A stretch of DNA of 64,000 nucleotides from assembly GCF_002252525.1 (NCBI RefSeq), contig NZ_NNRM01000006.1, positions 124,001 through 188,000 of the forward strand. Reading direction: 5' to 3'. This DNA comes from Brucella pseudogrignonensis. GTDB taxonomy: Bacteria; Pseudomonadota; Alphaproteobacteria; Rhizobiales; Rhizobiaceae. Made by a program: the position numbers and the translations under genes. How positions within the stretch are numbered: position 1 is the first letter of the stretch; each line of letters begins with the position of its first letter. Positions 16,595 to 25,025 of this stretch are shown one piece after another. A model generated the notes under the pieces. It was not told the origin of the DNA. It made no database searches and saw only the letters and a program-made list of their open reading frames with translations.

Positions 16595-17299
16595 ATGAAT
16601 ATGAAACCTACTGACATGCTCGATATAGCCGTTCTGCCGGACAGACGTGCCACCCTTTCGAAAGGGATGAATTCTGCGGCAGTGAAACCGGGGCAATGCA
16701 TGAAGCGTGACTTCATTCTTTGCGCTGCAGCCCGCGTCTTTTACCGCGATGGGTTTCAAGGTGCGAGCATAGATCTCATTGCCAGCGAAGCCGGAGTATC
16801 CCGTCAGACGATCTATAATCATTATCGCGACAAGGAAGCACTACTTGCTGCTGTCGTTGATGATGCCTTTGACCGGATGACTGCTAGCCTTTTCGCTGTT
16901 TTAGCCACTTTTCCGCAGTCGGGCGAAAATCTGGAAAAGGCTCTGATCTCATTTTCCATCAGGATGAGTCGTAGCTGCGTTTATGACTCTTCTACTGTTT
17001 TCCTTCGCAAACTTTTTCAATCCGACGAAGATGCTCTGCCGTTGAAAAGCGATATTTGCAGTAATCGCGGCCCCGCACAAGCCGTGCCAGCAATTGCCGC
17101 TCATCTGGCTCGTCTTGCGCTTGCCGGCGACTTGCAGATTGAGGATCCGGACCTCGCCGCTCGCCATTATCTGGCACTTATCAATGCTGACATTCACTAC
17201 CACCTCCTGACAGGCCAAAGTGTGGATGATAGCATTATCGAGAAAAGCTCGATCAATGGTGTCCGGACGTTTCTGATGGCATTTGGCAAACGCGCTTAG
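16595..17299 (+). CDS. TetR/AcrR family transcriptional regulator
   Basis: A protein of up to 234 residues with an N-terminal DNA-binding domain (about residues 46-92): FILCAAARVFYRDGFQGASIDLIASEAGVSRQTIYNHYRDKEALLAAVVDD. The turn and recognition helix (AGVSRQTIYNHYRDKE) are classic TetR. The remainder is a helical ligand-binding and dimerisation domain. It has an unusually long N-terminal extension of about 40 residues before the helix-turn-helix; the true start could be 16595, 16601 or later. It is divergent from the Bcr/CflA pump and probably represses it, and perhaps itself, through the palindrome at 16526-16544. Confidence 0.85.
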   Translation: MNMKPTDMLDIAVLPDRRATLSKGMNSAAVKPGQCMKRDFILCAAARVFYRDGFQGASIDLIASEAGVSRQTIYNHYRDKEALLAAVVDDAFDRMTASLFAVLATFPQSGENLEKALISFSIRMSRSCVYDSSTVFLRKLFQSDEDALPLKSDICSNRGPAQAVPAIAAHLARLALAGDLQIEDPDLAARHYLALINADIHYHLLTGQSVDDSIIEKSSINGVRTFLMAFGKRA

Positions 17300-17404
17300 G
17301 TCTTCCTCCCCCTTCACATTCGCGCCTTGATTGCTTTTACAGTCCCACCCTCGTGGGAGTTGAGCTTTTTCACGATATAATTTTCAATTCAATTGAGAAC
17401 AAAC

Positions 17405-17435
17405 TTGACATCAACCCGCGAATCCGTGGGATAAG
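17405..17435 (+). promoter_or_regulatory. possible promoter of sspB
   Basis: TTGACA (17405-17410) matches the -35 consensus. A weaker GATAAG (17430-17435) follows after 19 bases, 6 bases before the sspB ATG. Confidence 0.45.
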
Positions 17436-17441
17436 CAAATC

Positions 17442-18020
17442 ATGGTACAGGATTTGATCCGTTACGATATTTTGGCTCAGGAAGCCCTCCGCGGCGTCAT
17501 TCGCAAGGTTCTTGCGGAGGTCGCGTCAACTGGCTTGCCTGGAAACCACCACTTCTTCATCACGTTCCTGACGGGAGCGCCTGGTGTGCGCATTTCATCG
17601 CGCCTCAAGGAAAAATACCCTGAGCAGATGACGATCGTTTTACAGCACCAGTTTTGGGATATGGTAGTGACAGACCAGCTTTTTGAGATTGGTCTGTCCT
17701 TCGGTGATGTCCCTGAAAAGCTGACCGTTCCGTTCTCGGCTATCCGCGGCTTTTACGATCCTTCCGTGAACTTCGAGCTGGAATTCGACGTGTCCGTCGT
17801 CCAGCCGACCAGTGACAATGACGAAGGCAGTAATATTTCTTCGATTGAGCTGATTTCTTCTGAAGAAGCCCCGGCCAAAAAGCCGAAGTCAAAACCGCGC
17901 AAAACTGCTGCGGAAAAGGAAGATGCAGCCGCCAAGGAAAACGAAGCGTCAGAAGGCGATGATGCAGAATCTAAACCATCTGCGGATGTCGTTTCGCTTG
18001 ATTCTTTCCGCAAGAAGTAA
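17442..18020 (+). CDS. sspB: SspB-type ClpXP adaptor
   Basis: A 192-residue alphaproteobacterial SspB. The folded domain (about residues 1-125) contains LIRYDILAQEALRGVIRKVLAEVASTGLPGNHHFFITFLT, SRLKEKYPEQMTIVLQHQFWDM and VPFSAIRGFYDPSVNFELEFD. It binds the tmRNA tag and other degrons. A flexible Glu/Lys/Ala-rich linker follows, then a short C-terminal tail (VVSLDSFRKK), the usual ClpX-docking peptide. It works with the tmRNA encoded 2.4 kb upstream: the tag recruits SspB, which delivers the protein to ClpXP. The ATG at 17442 has no clear Shine-Dalgarno sequence. Confidence 0.92.
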   Translation: MVQDLIRYDILAQEALRGVIRKVLAEVASTGLPGNHHFFITFLTGAPGVRISSRLKEKYPEQMTIVLQHQFWDMVVTDQLFEIGLSFGDVPEKLTVPFSAIRGFYDPSVNFELEFDVSVVQPTSDNDEGSNISSIELISSEEAPAKKPKSKPRKTAAEKEDAAAKENEASEGDDAESKPSADVVSLDSFRKK

Positions 18021-18046
18021 GCTTAAACCTTCCTTATGAGATCAGA

Positions 18047-18077
18047 GCCAGAGCAGGTTTTCCTCTCTGGCGTTTTC
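18047..18077 (+). terminator. terminator after sspB
   Basis: A stem of GCCAGAG/CTCTGGC (18047-18053 and 18065-18071) is followed by GTTTTC, 27 bases past the sspB stop. Confidence 0.65.
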
Positions 18078-18199
18078 ATTTGCGCTTAAAAGCGACCTTC
18101 CCATAAGCCAGATTTTTTGCCCAATTGACTTTAATCAAGGCATACGGACAATTAGGCGATAATTATACAAATATTGGCAACGATTTGGATGGTGGTTTT

Positions 18200-18376
18200 A
18201 TGCTGCGTTTAATTGCACAGGCAGTCTTGTGGCTCAGCGGGCTTATTGCTGCGGTATTCGTTGCAAAGGATGAGCCGAATTTTCCGCTCTGGCAAATGAC
18301 GTTCGGCTTGCTTATGCTTGTTGTGCTGTCATTGGCCATCTGGTGGTTTACAAACCCCAGAACGCCAAAAAAATAA
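18200..18376 (+). CDS. small two-helix membrane protein, unknown function
   Basis: A 58-residue protein from the ATG at 18200 (MLRLIAQAVLWLSGLIAAVFVA), which has GGTGG just upstream. The frame is open back to 18125, but the extra residues are polar and unlikely to be coding. Two hydrophobic segments (about residues 4-22 and 31-50) are joined by a short acidic loop, and the protein ends in Lys-Lys. I do not recognise the family. It sits between sspB and the DUF4169 gene on the same strand. Confidence 0.55.
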   Translation: MLRLIAQAVLWLSGLIAAVFVAKDEPNFPLWQMTFGLLMLVVLSLAIWWFTNPRTPKK

Positions 18377-18422
18377 CAGGGGCGGTTACAAACCTAACCC
18401 ACTAATCGAATAACAGGCTTTC

Positions 18423-18623
18423 ATGAGCGATATCGTCAATCTGCGCCAGTTCAAGAAACAGAAGGCTCGCCAGTCGAAAGAACAGCAGGCCGAGCAGAAC
18501 CGTATTCTTCATGGACGCACGAAAGCCGAGAAAGAATTCGCGCGAGAAGAAACGCGAAAAGCTGAAAAATTCCTCACCCTCAATCGGCTGGAGCCGAGCA
18601 AGAAACCGGATGACGGAGCGTGA
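18423..18623 (+). CDS. DUF4169 family protein
   Basis: A 66-residue, highly charged helical protein: MSDIVNLRQFKKQKARQSKEQQAEQNRILHGRTKAEKEFAREETRKAE. The N-terminal INLRQFKKQKAR motif and RILHGRTKAEK match DUF4169. The function is unknown. Its stop codon overlaps the GTG start of the following ribbon-helix-helix gene by 4 bases (GTGA), a strong sign that the two are made together. Confidence 0.82.
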   Translation: MSDIVNLRQFKKQKARQSKEQQAEQNRILHGRTKAEKEFAREETRKAEKFLTLNRLEPSKKPDDGA

Positions 18624-18859
18624 GTGTCTCTGCCCGGCTTCGCAAGCATTCCGTCAGCATTCGTGGACATGCCACCAGCTACACGCTGGAGGACCCTTTC
18701 TATGAAATCATAGAAGAGATAGCTCAAGAACGTGAGATGGCCGTTGCCGCTCTCATCGCAGAAATCGACAGTCAACGCGACCGAATGATAAATCTTTCAT
18801 CAGCTTTGCGTCTTCATGCGCTTGAATGGCTTAAAGCCAAACTGCCAGTAACAAATTAA
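18620..18859 (+). CDS. ribbon-helix-helix domain protein
   Basis: A 79-residue protein starting at GTG 18620. The segment KHSVSIRGHATSYTLEDPFYEIIEEIAQEREMAVAALIAEIDSQR has the strand-helix-helix spacing of ribbon-helix-helix DNA-binding proteins (RHH_4 type), with a basic N-terminal strand. It could be a small DNA-binding regulator, possibly with the DUF4169 partner; no target is apparent. It converges on the AsmA gene with only 6 bases between the stop codons and no visible terminator. Confidence 0.75.
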   Translation: MSVSARLRKHSVSIRGHATSYTLEDPFYEIIEEIAQEREMAVAALIAEIDSQRDRMINLSSALRLHALEWLKAKLPVTN

Positions 18860-18865
18860 CCTAAT

Positions 18866-21800
18866 TTAAGGCTGAGTTTGTGGGCTGGGCTGCGTATCTG
18901 GCGAAGGCTCTAGACTCTTCAGGAAATCATTAAGCGACTGACCATTCTGGCCATTGAGAGGCGCTCCCCCACCACTTGGCACAGGTATGGTAGCGCCATC
19001 ATTTTGCATTTGCTCAGCCCTGCGTTGGGCCTCCGCCCGTGCATCGGCTTCAGCTTTTTTGCGCGCTTCCTCTTCCTGCTTCACACGCTCGCGTTCCTGT
19101 TCATCGGAAGTAAGCAAATCAAGTTGGCGACGCAGCTGCTGTTTTTCAACGATGCTTGCCTGCATCGCTTCAACGCGCTCCTGCTCACGCTCAAGCGCAC
19201 GCTGTGTGAGGAATTGCACCAGCGGCTGACGATCAAACTGAGCCGAAGGCGCGTCATAAGTGCCGCCGATTGAATAACGCAAATTGGCAGCGCCATCAGC
19301 TTCAGCATTATCTGCGTTTTTGAAAGACAAGCTGCCAGTACCACCCAAAGCAAGCGTGGAAAGATCAAACTGCAAGTCACCAGAAAGCACCGCATCGCCA
19401 GCGCTCAAACTAAATGGCGAAAGTCGCGCGATGCCACCGGCGACGGTGAAATCAAATCTGGTCATGCCTGCAATAAACTGCCCTTGGCCAACTGCTTTAT
19501 CGGCAATTGCCACAAACTGCTTCGCATCAATCTGCGTGGCACCTGTAGGCTGATCTGCCAGTGTATCAGCTGCTGTCAACATCGCAGGGAAACTAGCAGC
19601 ATCAAGCCCGTTGATGGCGAAGTTTTCAACATCTGCACTTCCCGTGCCCGCAAGTGATGACACGAGCTCCGCGACACTTGTGCCGCTACAGTTCAGCGAC
19701 AATGCGGCCTTCACTGTCCCGGCAAGCGGGACGCCACCATCTGGCAGATGGTAGAAGTCCTGAAGTGCTGCACCACTCCATTTTAGGTCAGAGGCCAACA
19801 GCGCAGTCTTGTCGTTATTGCGCAGCGAAACGTTACCAACCAGATAGCCACCAGCCCAATTTCCAGTCAGTTCACCAAGCGTGAGCCCATCAATGCTTTT
19901 TTGCAGCCGCGTGGAAAAATCACTGACTGTTCCAAATCCATCCATATGCGCCTGGGCTGCGGTCAGTTTCATGTCCATGAGCAACGGCAATGACGGTCGA
20001 ACAGCAAAAGTGTTTTTCGGCCACACAGACCCTTTACGCGCTTTTGTCGGTTCTATCGCATCCTGCCCAAGCATGATCCCAGCAAGGCTCGCCAGCTCAA
20101 TTGATGCAAGCTTTGCTTCACCCTTGATCTGCGGCAGACCACTGTCAGAAAAATTCGCCTCTATGCGTGCAGAGATGTCATCGCCGCCAAGTTTTCCTGC
20201 GAAATTTGGGAAGCGCAGCAAACCTTTTGCGAACTGAAAATCACTGGAGAGATCGGCAGAAAGCCCTTCCCCAAAACCAGGAAGCGTGTAACCGGCCGTC
20301 GCAATGAAGGGCTGCAAATCGGCCGATTTCAACTGAGCCTTGCCGCTCGCAGCAATATCGCCGCCAACCAATGAAAGAATACCATCGGCGACCGCGTTAC
20401 CGTCAGGCGCGGTAAGCTTGAGTTGAGTACGCATACCAGCGCTTGGTGCACCCTGCATCGTCAGATCAGCGGTCAATTCACCAGCAAGGCCAAGTGGCAA
20501 AGATGGAACTCCCAGCAATGCAAGCACTGTCTCGCCATTCGGCGACGATGCTGTGCCATTAAGCTGCATTTGCATCGGATCACTGTCGGAGCTGCCACCA
20601 CTCGTTGTTCCGGATAAATCAAGCTTCATCCCGCCCGCTTTGCCAGTCACACTGAACGAGGCTTCTCCACCTTTGGCTGGTGTCTTTGTGTTCGCTTCTT
20701 TGGTGCGCGCGCTTTTATCCTTGCCCGCATTTTTGCTCGCGGCGGTTGCCGATGCGGCAACGTTGCTGGGCGGTGCAACCGCATTTGCGATGATGTTGAT
20801 TTCAGTGTCTTCGAACAGGCCGGGATAGTTATCCGCGCGCGCTGAAAGCGAGCGGAAGAACGGAACCTGCGGATGGCGATGCGCAGCCAAAGTCAGGAAT
20901 TGCGAAAGATCGGAAGACAACAAGGTCGCATCCAGCGAGCCAGATGGCGCAGTCGCAAAAGGCTCATAAGTTCCGGTTGCAGTAAGGGTTGTGCCCGCGA
21001 CGTCATTGATCATCAAGCGATCAAAATCAAAACGGCCACCATGCACGCGTACAGCGAGATCGACGCTGCCTGCTTCCATATCCTCATATTGGACTGGGCC
21101 TGCTTTAAAGCCGATATCAAGCGCCTGTCCATCAAGCGAGGCCATGCCGTGGCCGTCTGAGAAAAAACCAGTAAACGCCCGCAAAGCATTGCTATCAACA
21201 GAACCACCCTGTAGGCGCAAAGTGATAGCAGGTTCAGCTGAACCTGCTATCTGACGCAAGAAACTGCCCTTGAGTGTCGTTTTGCCAAGTCCGATTTCGA
21301 GATTATCGATGCTCTGCATTCCGTCGCGCAGATCAACTTTGCCTGAAAAACCGACGCCATCGAGTTTGTGGATCGATTCATCGACTGTTTCATTGAGCCA
21401 CGAAGCAAGACCGGATGGTTGACGTGAGGCCACAAGCATATCACCCGCGAACCCGAAATCGCGTCCCACTGAAAGCCTGCCCTTGGCTTCAACCTTGGTG
21501 CGACCTGGAAGGTCGGCTGCGAACTGGCGAATATTCCAGCCATTGCCATCAGGCTCCGCACTGACGGTTACGGAACGAATTGTGGTACCACCTGCAATTA
21601 CCGCAGGCAGACGCAAATCGACATTGCCAGGCATGCCAGGTATCGGCAATTGCTCCAGTATTCGCCGGGCAATCGCGACTCGATCGGCAATCGGAATGGT
21701 CTGCACTTCCGCTTGGCTCTCTTGCGTATCGACCGGACCCCAAAAAATCTGCTGGCCATCAGCGCTGATCTCAAAGCGCGGCGTATCACCGTAATCAATC

Positions 21801-22702
21801 AGCGCCTTGCCGTTCACAACATAAGGGTTGTCGGCAGGCCCCTGCTCCATGCGAAACTCGCTCGCATCGAAACGGCTTTTGTTTGCATCGAATTTTCCAC
21901 TAACGCGAAGATCGCTGAAGAATGGCTTCTCGATTGGAGCCTTCTGGTTTTTGGCAGCAGGTGCCATCGCATCAGCAGAGCGCAGTGAGAAATTACCGGC
22001 ATAATTCAATCTGCCATCATCGAGCGTGATGTCACCGTCGGTTTCAAACGATGCAGGTACAGCTTCGGGCGAAATACGCGCGCGCAGACGCAATGAACCA
22101 TCTGGCTTTGCTTCGCCGCTGTTAAGATCGAGCGCGAGCTTTTGCCCTTCGATGTTGAGGGTACCGTTGGCATTCCAAGGACCTGCAAGACTATTGGCCG
22201 ACATAACAGCATTAATCGCTGTCGCTTCATGCGAACGGCCACTGGCTCTGTCGACCAGTGTCGCCTTGCCATCTGTGATCGAAAGACGTTCAACCTTGAT
22301 CTTCGCCGGATCGAGCGGCGTTGACGGGCGAATTGCCCAATCAACCTTGCCATCCTTATCAAGCGAAATTGTTGCCTGCGGACGCTCCACGCGCATATCG
22401 AAAATCAGTAACTGGCCGCGCAGAAACGGCATCAGTTCGGCATCCATCGAGAAGGTATCGACAGTCATTACCGGATGTTCGGCATCTGCCCCCACACGCA
22501 CATCGGAGAAAGCCACCGAAGGAAACGGCAGCAATCGAGCACTGACATCGCCTGTCACATGAACCGGCCGGCCAAGGATCTGGCTTGCCTCACGTTCGAA
22601 CTCGGCCCGATAGCCGCTCCAGTCGACAAATGGCGGCACGACGAGCGCTGCAGTCAAAAGCAGCACCAGCAATCCACCCACGATGACGAATATGCGGCCC
22701 AA
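18866..22702 (-). CDS. AsmA family inner-membrane-anchored protein
   Basis: A 1278-residue protein with an N-terminal signal anchor (about residues 4-24), followed by the AsmA hallmark PPFVDWSGYRAEFEREASQILGRPVHVTGDVSARLLPFPSVAFSDVRVG. The rest is long beta-rich repeat sequence. The C-terminal AsmA_2-like region (VAELVSSLAGTGSADVENFAINGLDAASFPAM) is typical. A charged coiled-coil (about 1190-1240, rich in Glu, Arg and Gln) and a Pro/Gln tail close it. AsmA-like proteins bridge the periplasm and are linked to lipid transport and outer-membrane assembly; the exact cargo is unknown. It has no same-strand partner gene nearby. Confidence 0.88.
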   Translation of the reverse strand: MGRIFVIVGGLLVLLLTAALVVPPFVDWSGYRAEFEREASQILGRPVHVTGDVSARLLPFPSVAFSDVRVGADAEHPVMTVDTFSMDAELMPFLRGQLLIFDMRVERPQATISLDKDGKVDWAIRPSTPLDPAKIKVERLSITDGKATLVDRASGRSHEATAINAVMSANSLAGPWNANGTLNIEGQKLALDLNSGEAKPDGSLRLRARISPEAVPASFETDGDITLDDGRLNYAGNFSLRSADAMAPAAKNQKAPIEKPFFSDLRVSGKFDANKSRFDASEFRMEQGPADNPYVVNGKALIDYGDTPRFEISADGQQIFWGPVDTQESQAEVQTIPIADRVAIARRILEQLPIPGMPGNVDLRLPAVIAGGTTIRSVTVSAEPDGNGWNIRQFAADLPGRTKVEAKGRLSVGRDFGFAGDMLVASRQPSGLASWLNETVDESIHKLDGVGFSGKVDLRDGMQSIDNLEIGLGKTTLKGSFLRQIAGSAEPAITLRLQGGSVDSNALRAFTGFFSDGHGMASLDGQALDIGFKAGPVQYEDMEAGSVDLAVRVHGGRFDFDRLMINDVAGTTLTATGTYEPFATAPSGSLDATLLSSDLSQFLTLAAHRHPQVPFFRSLSARADNYPGLFEDTEINIIANAVAPPSNVAASATAASKNAGKDKSARTKEANTKTPAKGGEASFSVTGKAGGMKLDLSGTTSGGSSDSDPMQMQLNGTASSPNGETVLALLGVPSLPLGLAGELTADLTMQGAPSAGMRTQLKLTAPDGNAVADGILSLVGGDIAASGKAQLKSADLQPFIATAGYTLPGFGEGLSADLSSDFQFAKGLLRFPNFAGKLGGDDISARIEANFSDSGLPQIKGEAKLASIELASLAGIMLGQDAIEPTKARKGSVWPKNTFAVRPSLPLLMDMKLTAAQAHMDGFGTVSDFSTRLQKSIDGLTLGELTGNWAGGYLVGNVSLRNNDKTALLASDLKWSGAALQDFYHLPDGGVPLAGTVKAALSLNCSGTSVAELVSSLAGTGSADVENFAINGLDAASFPAMLTAADTLADQPTGATQIDAKQFVAIADKAVGQGQFIAGMTRFDFTVAGGIARLSPFSLSAGDAVLSGDLQFDLSTLALGGTGSLSFKNADNAEADGAANLRYSIGGTYDAPSAQFDRQPLVQFLTQRALEREQERVEAMQASIVEKQQLRRQLDLLTSDEQERERVKQEEEARKKAEADARAEAQRRAEQMQNDGATIPVPSGGGAPLNGQNGQSLNDFLKSLEPSPDTQPSPQTQP

Positions 22703-22802
22703 ACGAAGCTCCGATAAAATACTTAATGTTCGCCGAATGAAACAAAGGGTGAATCACGCGGTCTTTATCGGTGCAACATAACGGCATCGTTCCGGCGATA
22801 AC

Positions 22803-22817
22803 AAGGCAAATTGCCTT
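22803..22817. other. 15-bp perfect palindrome upstream of the AsmA gene
   Basis: AAGGCAA and TTGCCTT flank one A, about 100 bases before the AsmA start. It could be an operator; no cognate regulator is adjacent. Confidence 0.35.
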
Positions 22818-22865
22818 CTCCGAAGCGATTCATGGCTGTTTCATGGGTGATATTGAATCACCTTA

Positions 22866-22898
22866 TCAAAAAGACGATTCAAAACGCTGATTTGAATC
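22866..22898 (-). terminator. terminator after the FAD oxidase gene
   Basis: A stem of GATTCAAA/TTTGAATC (22876-22883 and 22891-22898), overlapping the stop codon, is followed on the minus strand by GTCTTTTTG. Confidence 0.6.
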
Positions 22899-24306
22899 AG
22901 GAAATCAGAATTTTCCCGGGGTTCATAATGTTATCCGGATCGATCGCTTTCTTGATCATCCGCATATAATCAGTCGCCTCACCAAGCTCCATGGGAAGAT
23001 ATTTCATCTTGCCCTGCCCGATGCCGTGCTCGCCCGTGCAGGTGCCTTCCATAGCAATTGCACGCCGGACCAGACGATCCATGAAATCTTCGGCGCGCTC
23101 CATCTCCGATGCATCATCGGTATCGAGCAGAAGCAGAAGATGGAAATTGCCATCACCTACATGGCCAACGATTGGCGCAATCAGAGCGCTTTCAGCCAAA
23201 TCTTTTTCTGTCTCGGCAATACAGTCGGCAAGCCGCGAAATCGGCACGCAGACGTCAGTTGAGACTCCCTTTGCGCCTGTGCGCAGAAGGAAGGACGCAA
23301 GATAGGCATCATGCCGCGCACGCCAGAGCCGGTCGCGTTCTTCTGGATCATTGGTCCAGCTGAATTCTCCGCCACCATTTTCAGCGGCAATCTCGCCAAA
23401 GATTTCGGCCTGTTCGGCGACGCCGGTTTCCGTGCCGTGGAACTCGACAAACAGATATGGCTGGGCCTCATAAGGCAGTTTGGAATGCAGGATCAGAGCT
23501 TCCATCTGAAGCTTGTTGACCAGCTCAATGCGCGCAACCGGAATACCCATCTGGATGGTTTCAATCACCGCGCGGCACGCTGATTCAACATCAGGAAACG
23601 GGCAAATCCCGCCTGAAACAGCCTGCGGAATACCTTGGAGCTTCAAGGTAAGTTCGGTGATGATACCGAGCGTCCCTTCCGAACCGATCAGAAGACGTGT
23701 CAGATCGTAGCCAGCGGCTGTCTTTTTCACGCGCTTGGACGTTTCGATAAGACGGCCATCCGGCATAACGGCTTTGAGCGCCAGTACATTTTCGCGCATG
23801 GTGCCATAGCGCACCGCATTGGTGCCGGAAGCACGCGTCGAGGCCATACCGCCGAGTGTTGCGTTCGCACCCGGATCAATCGGGAAGAAAAGCCCGGTAT
23901 CGCGCAAATACTCGTTGAGTTCGCGACGTGTGATCCCCGGTTCAATAACGCAATCCAGATCTTCCGCATGAACAGCCAGAACGCGGTTCATCTGTGTGAG
24001 ATCAATCGAAACACCACCCGCAGGCGCATTCACCTGACCTTCAAGCGAGGAACCGGCACCAAAGGCAATCACCGGAACCTTATGCTCAGCACAGATGCGG
24101 ACGACTTCCTGCACGTCCTGCGTATTATGCGCAAAAATGACAATGTCAGGTGCCTGTGTCGGCACATAAGTCGTCGTGTGGCCATGCTGCTCGCGGATTG
24201 CCTGCCCGGTCTGGGCGCGTTCGCCAAAACGCTGTTTCAGGATTTCAACTGCGGCAGCAATACCCTCCTCATTACGCTGAAGGGCAACCACATTCTGAAG
24301 CGACAT
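22897..24306 (-). CDS. FAD-linked 2-hydroxy acid oxidase, D-lactate dehydrogenase (cytochrome)-like
   Basis: A 469-residue flavoprotein. The FAD-binding (PCMH) domain covers about residues 50-230, with VPVIAFGAGSSLEGQVNAPAGGVSIDL and NATLGGMASTRASGTNAVRYG. The C-terminal FAD-oxidase domain contains GHVGDGNFHLLLLLDTDD and ends near TCTGEHGIGQGKMKYL. This pattern fits cytochrome-linked D-lactate dehydrogenases (Dld1/LDHD type) more than glycolate oxidase GlcD, since no glcE or glcF follows. It would oxidise D-lactate or a related D-2-hydroxy acid and pass electrons to the respiratory chain. The UPF0303 gene lies upstream on the same strand. Confidence 0.85.
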   Translation of the reverse strand: MSLQNVVALQRNEEGIAAAVEILKQRFGERAQTGQAIREQHGHTTTYVPTQAPDIVIFAHNTQDVQEVVRICAEHKVPVIAFGAGSSLEGQVNAPAGGVSIDLTQMNRVLAVHAEDLDCVIEPGITRRELNEYLRDTGLFFPIDPGANATLGGMASTRASGTNAVRYGTMRENVLALKAVMPDGRLIETSKRVKKTAAGYDLTRLLIGSEGTLGIITELTLKLQGIPQAVSGGICPFPDVESACRAVIETIQMGIPVARIELVNKLQMEALILHSKLPYEAQPYLFVEFHGTETGVAEQAEIFGEIAAENGGGEFSWTNDPEERDRLWRARHDAYLASFLLRTGAKGVSTDVCVPISRLADCIAETEKDLAESALIAPIVGHVGDGNFHLLLLLDTDDASEMERAEDFMDRLVRRAIAMEGTCTGEHGIGQGKMKYLPMELGEATDYMRMIKKAIDPDNIMNPGKILIS

Positions 24307-24330
24307 TGTTCATTCTCCGTATTTCAAATT

Positions 24331-24410
24331 AGAGCGCCAGGCGCCCTAACACTCTAAAATCAGAGCATAATTTTACGCTAAACCGATTCAAGTTTAAGGA
24401 ATTATGCTCT
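24331..24410. repeat. imperfect palindromic element
   Basis: The core is an 11-bp perfect inverted repeat, AGAGCATAATT (24362-24372) and AATTATGCTCT (24400-24410), enclosing CCGATTCAAGTTTAA. To its left lies a second small palindrome (AGAGCGCC/GGCGCCCT at about 24331-24347). It fills the gap between the flavoprotein gene and the UPF0303 gene and overlaps the latter's stop codon. It looks like one copy of a dispersed extragenic repeat, but no second copy is evident in this window. Confidence 0.55.
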
Positions 24411-24906
24411 ATGCTGCCGACAAAGCCAGTGCGACGGGGTCTTGGCCGAGATGCTCCGCGATGGCTCGCACAACCAGGTTATGATCCTCTCTCTGCGGCA
24501 GACCTGAAACAATTGCTGTTCCAATCACCCCTGCACCCGCCACATTGATCGGGAAACCGCCACCCGCGAGAGCATAATCGGCAACATCAAGCGCCTTGTG
24601 GGCCGCAAACATCTTGTCGTCGCGGTTCTGTTCAAGAACAAGGCGATAGCTCGACGCATGAAACCTTCGCACGACATTGAATTTGCGGCGCAGCCATTCG
24701 CTGTTGTCCACAGTCGTTCCGGCAGTAGATGCAAAGAACAGACGGCGATCCCAAAGCGAAATGTCGATAGCAACTGAAAGCTTCTGCTTCACGGCCAGAT
24801 CACGGATGCGATGGCCAAGAGAAAACGCATCATTTTCGTTGAAAGACGTGAAAATCAACGCCTGTTCCTGTCGGATAATCTGCTTGATATCGTCGCTCTG
24901 AGCCAT
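24409..24906 (-). CDS. UPF0303 family (heme-degrading domain) protein
   Basis: A 165-residue protein of the GlcG/HbpS-like fold. Family features are IRDLAVKQKLSVAIDISLWDRRLFFASTAGTTVDNSEWLRRKFNVVRRFHASSYRL in the first two thirds and YALAGGGFPINVAGAGVIGTAIVSGLPQREDHNLVVRAI at the end. Related domains bind heme or act beside glycolate and alkene oxidation enzymes, but for UPF0303 the role is not established. It precedes a D-lactate dehydrogenase-like gene on the same strand, which recalls the glcG-glcD association. Confidence 0.85.
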   Translation of the reverse strand: MAQSDDIKQIIRQEQALIFTSFNENDAFSLGHRIRDLAVKQKLSVAIDISLWDRRLFFASTAGTTVDNSEWLRRKFNVVRRFHASSYRLVLEQNRDDKMFAAHKALDVADYALAGGGFPINVAGAGVIGTAIVSGLPQREDHNLVVRAIAEHLGQDPVALALSAA

Positions 24907-25025
24907 GTTGCATTATCTCCCCAAAATTTAGCGTGAGTTCTTTTGCGCCCTCAATCACATGAATGCAACCGCTTACCCGCACCATCAAACTTGATTGATC
25001 GCGCATGAACCGCTAGTGGAGCCTT

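Noticed and set aside
17343-17358. TCCCAC/GTGGGA hairpin as a terminator of the TetR gene
   Set aside because: The stem is only 6 bp and the T run starts 7 or more bases away, so a terminator cannot be claimed.
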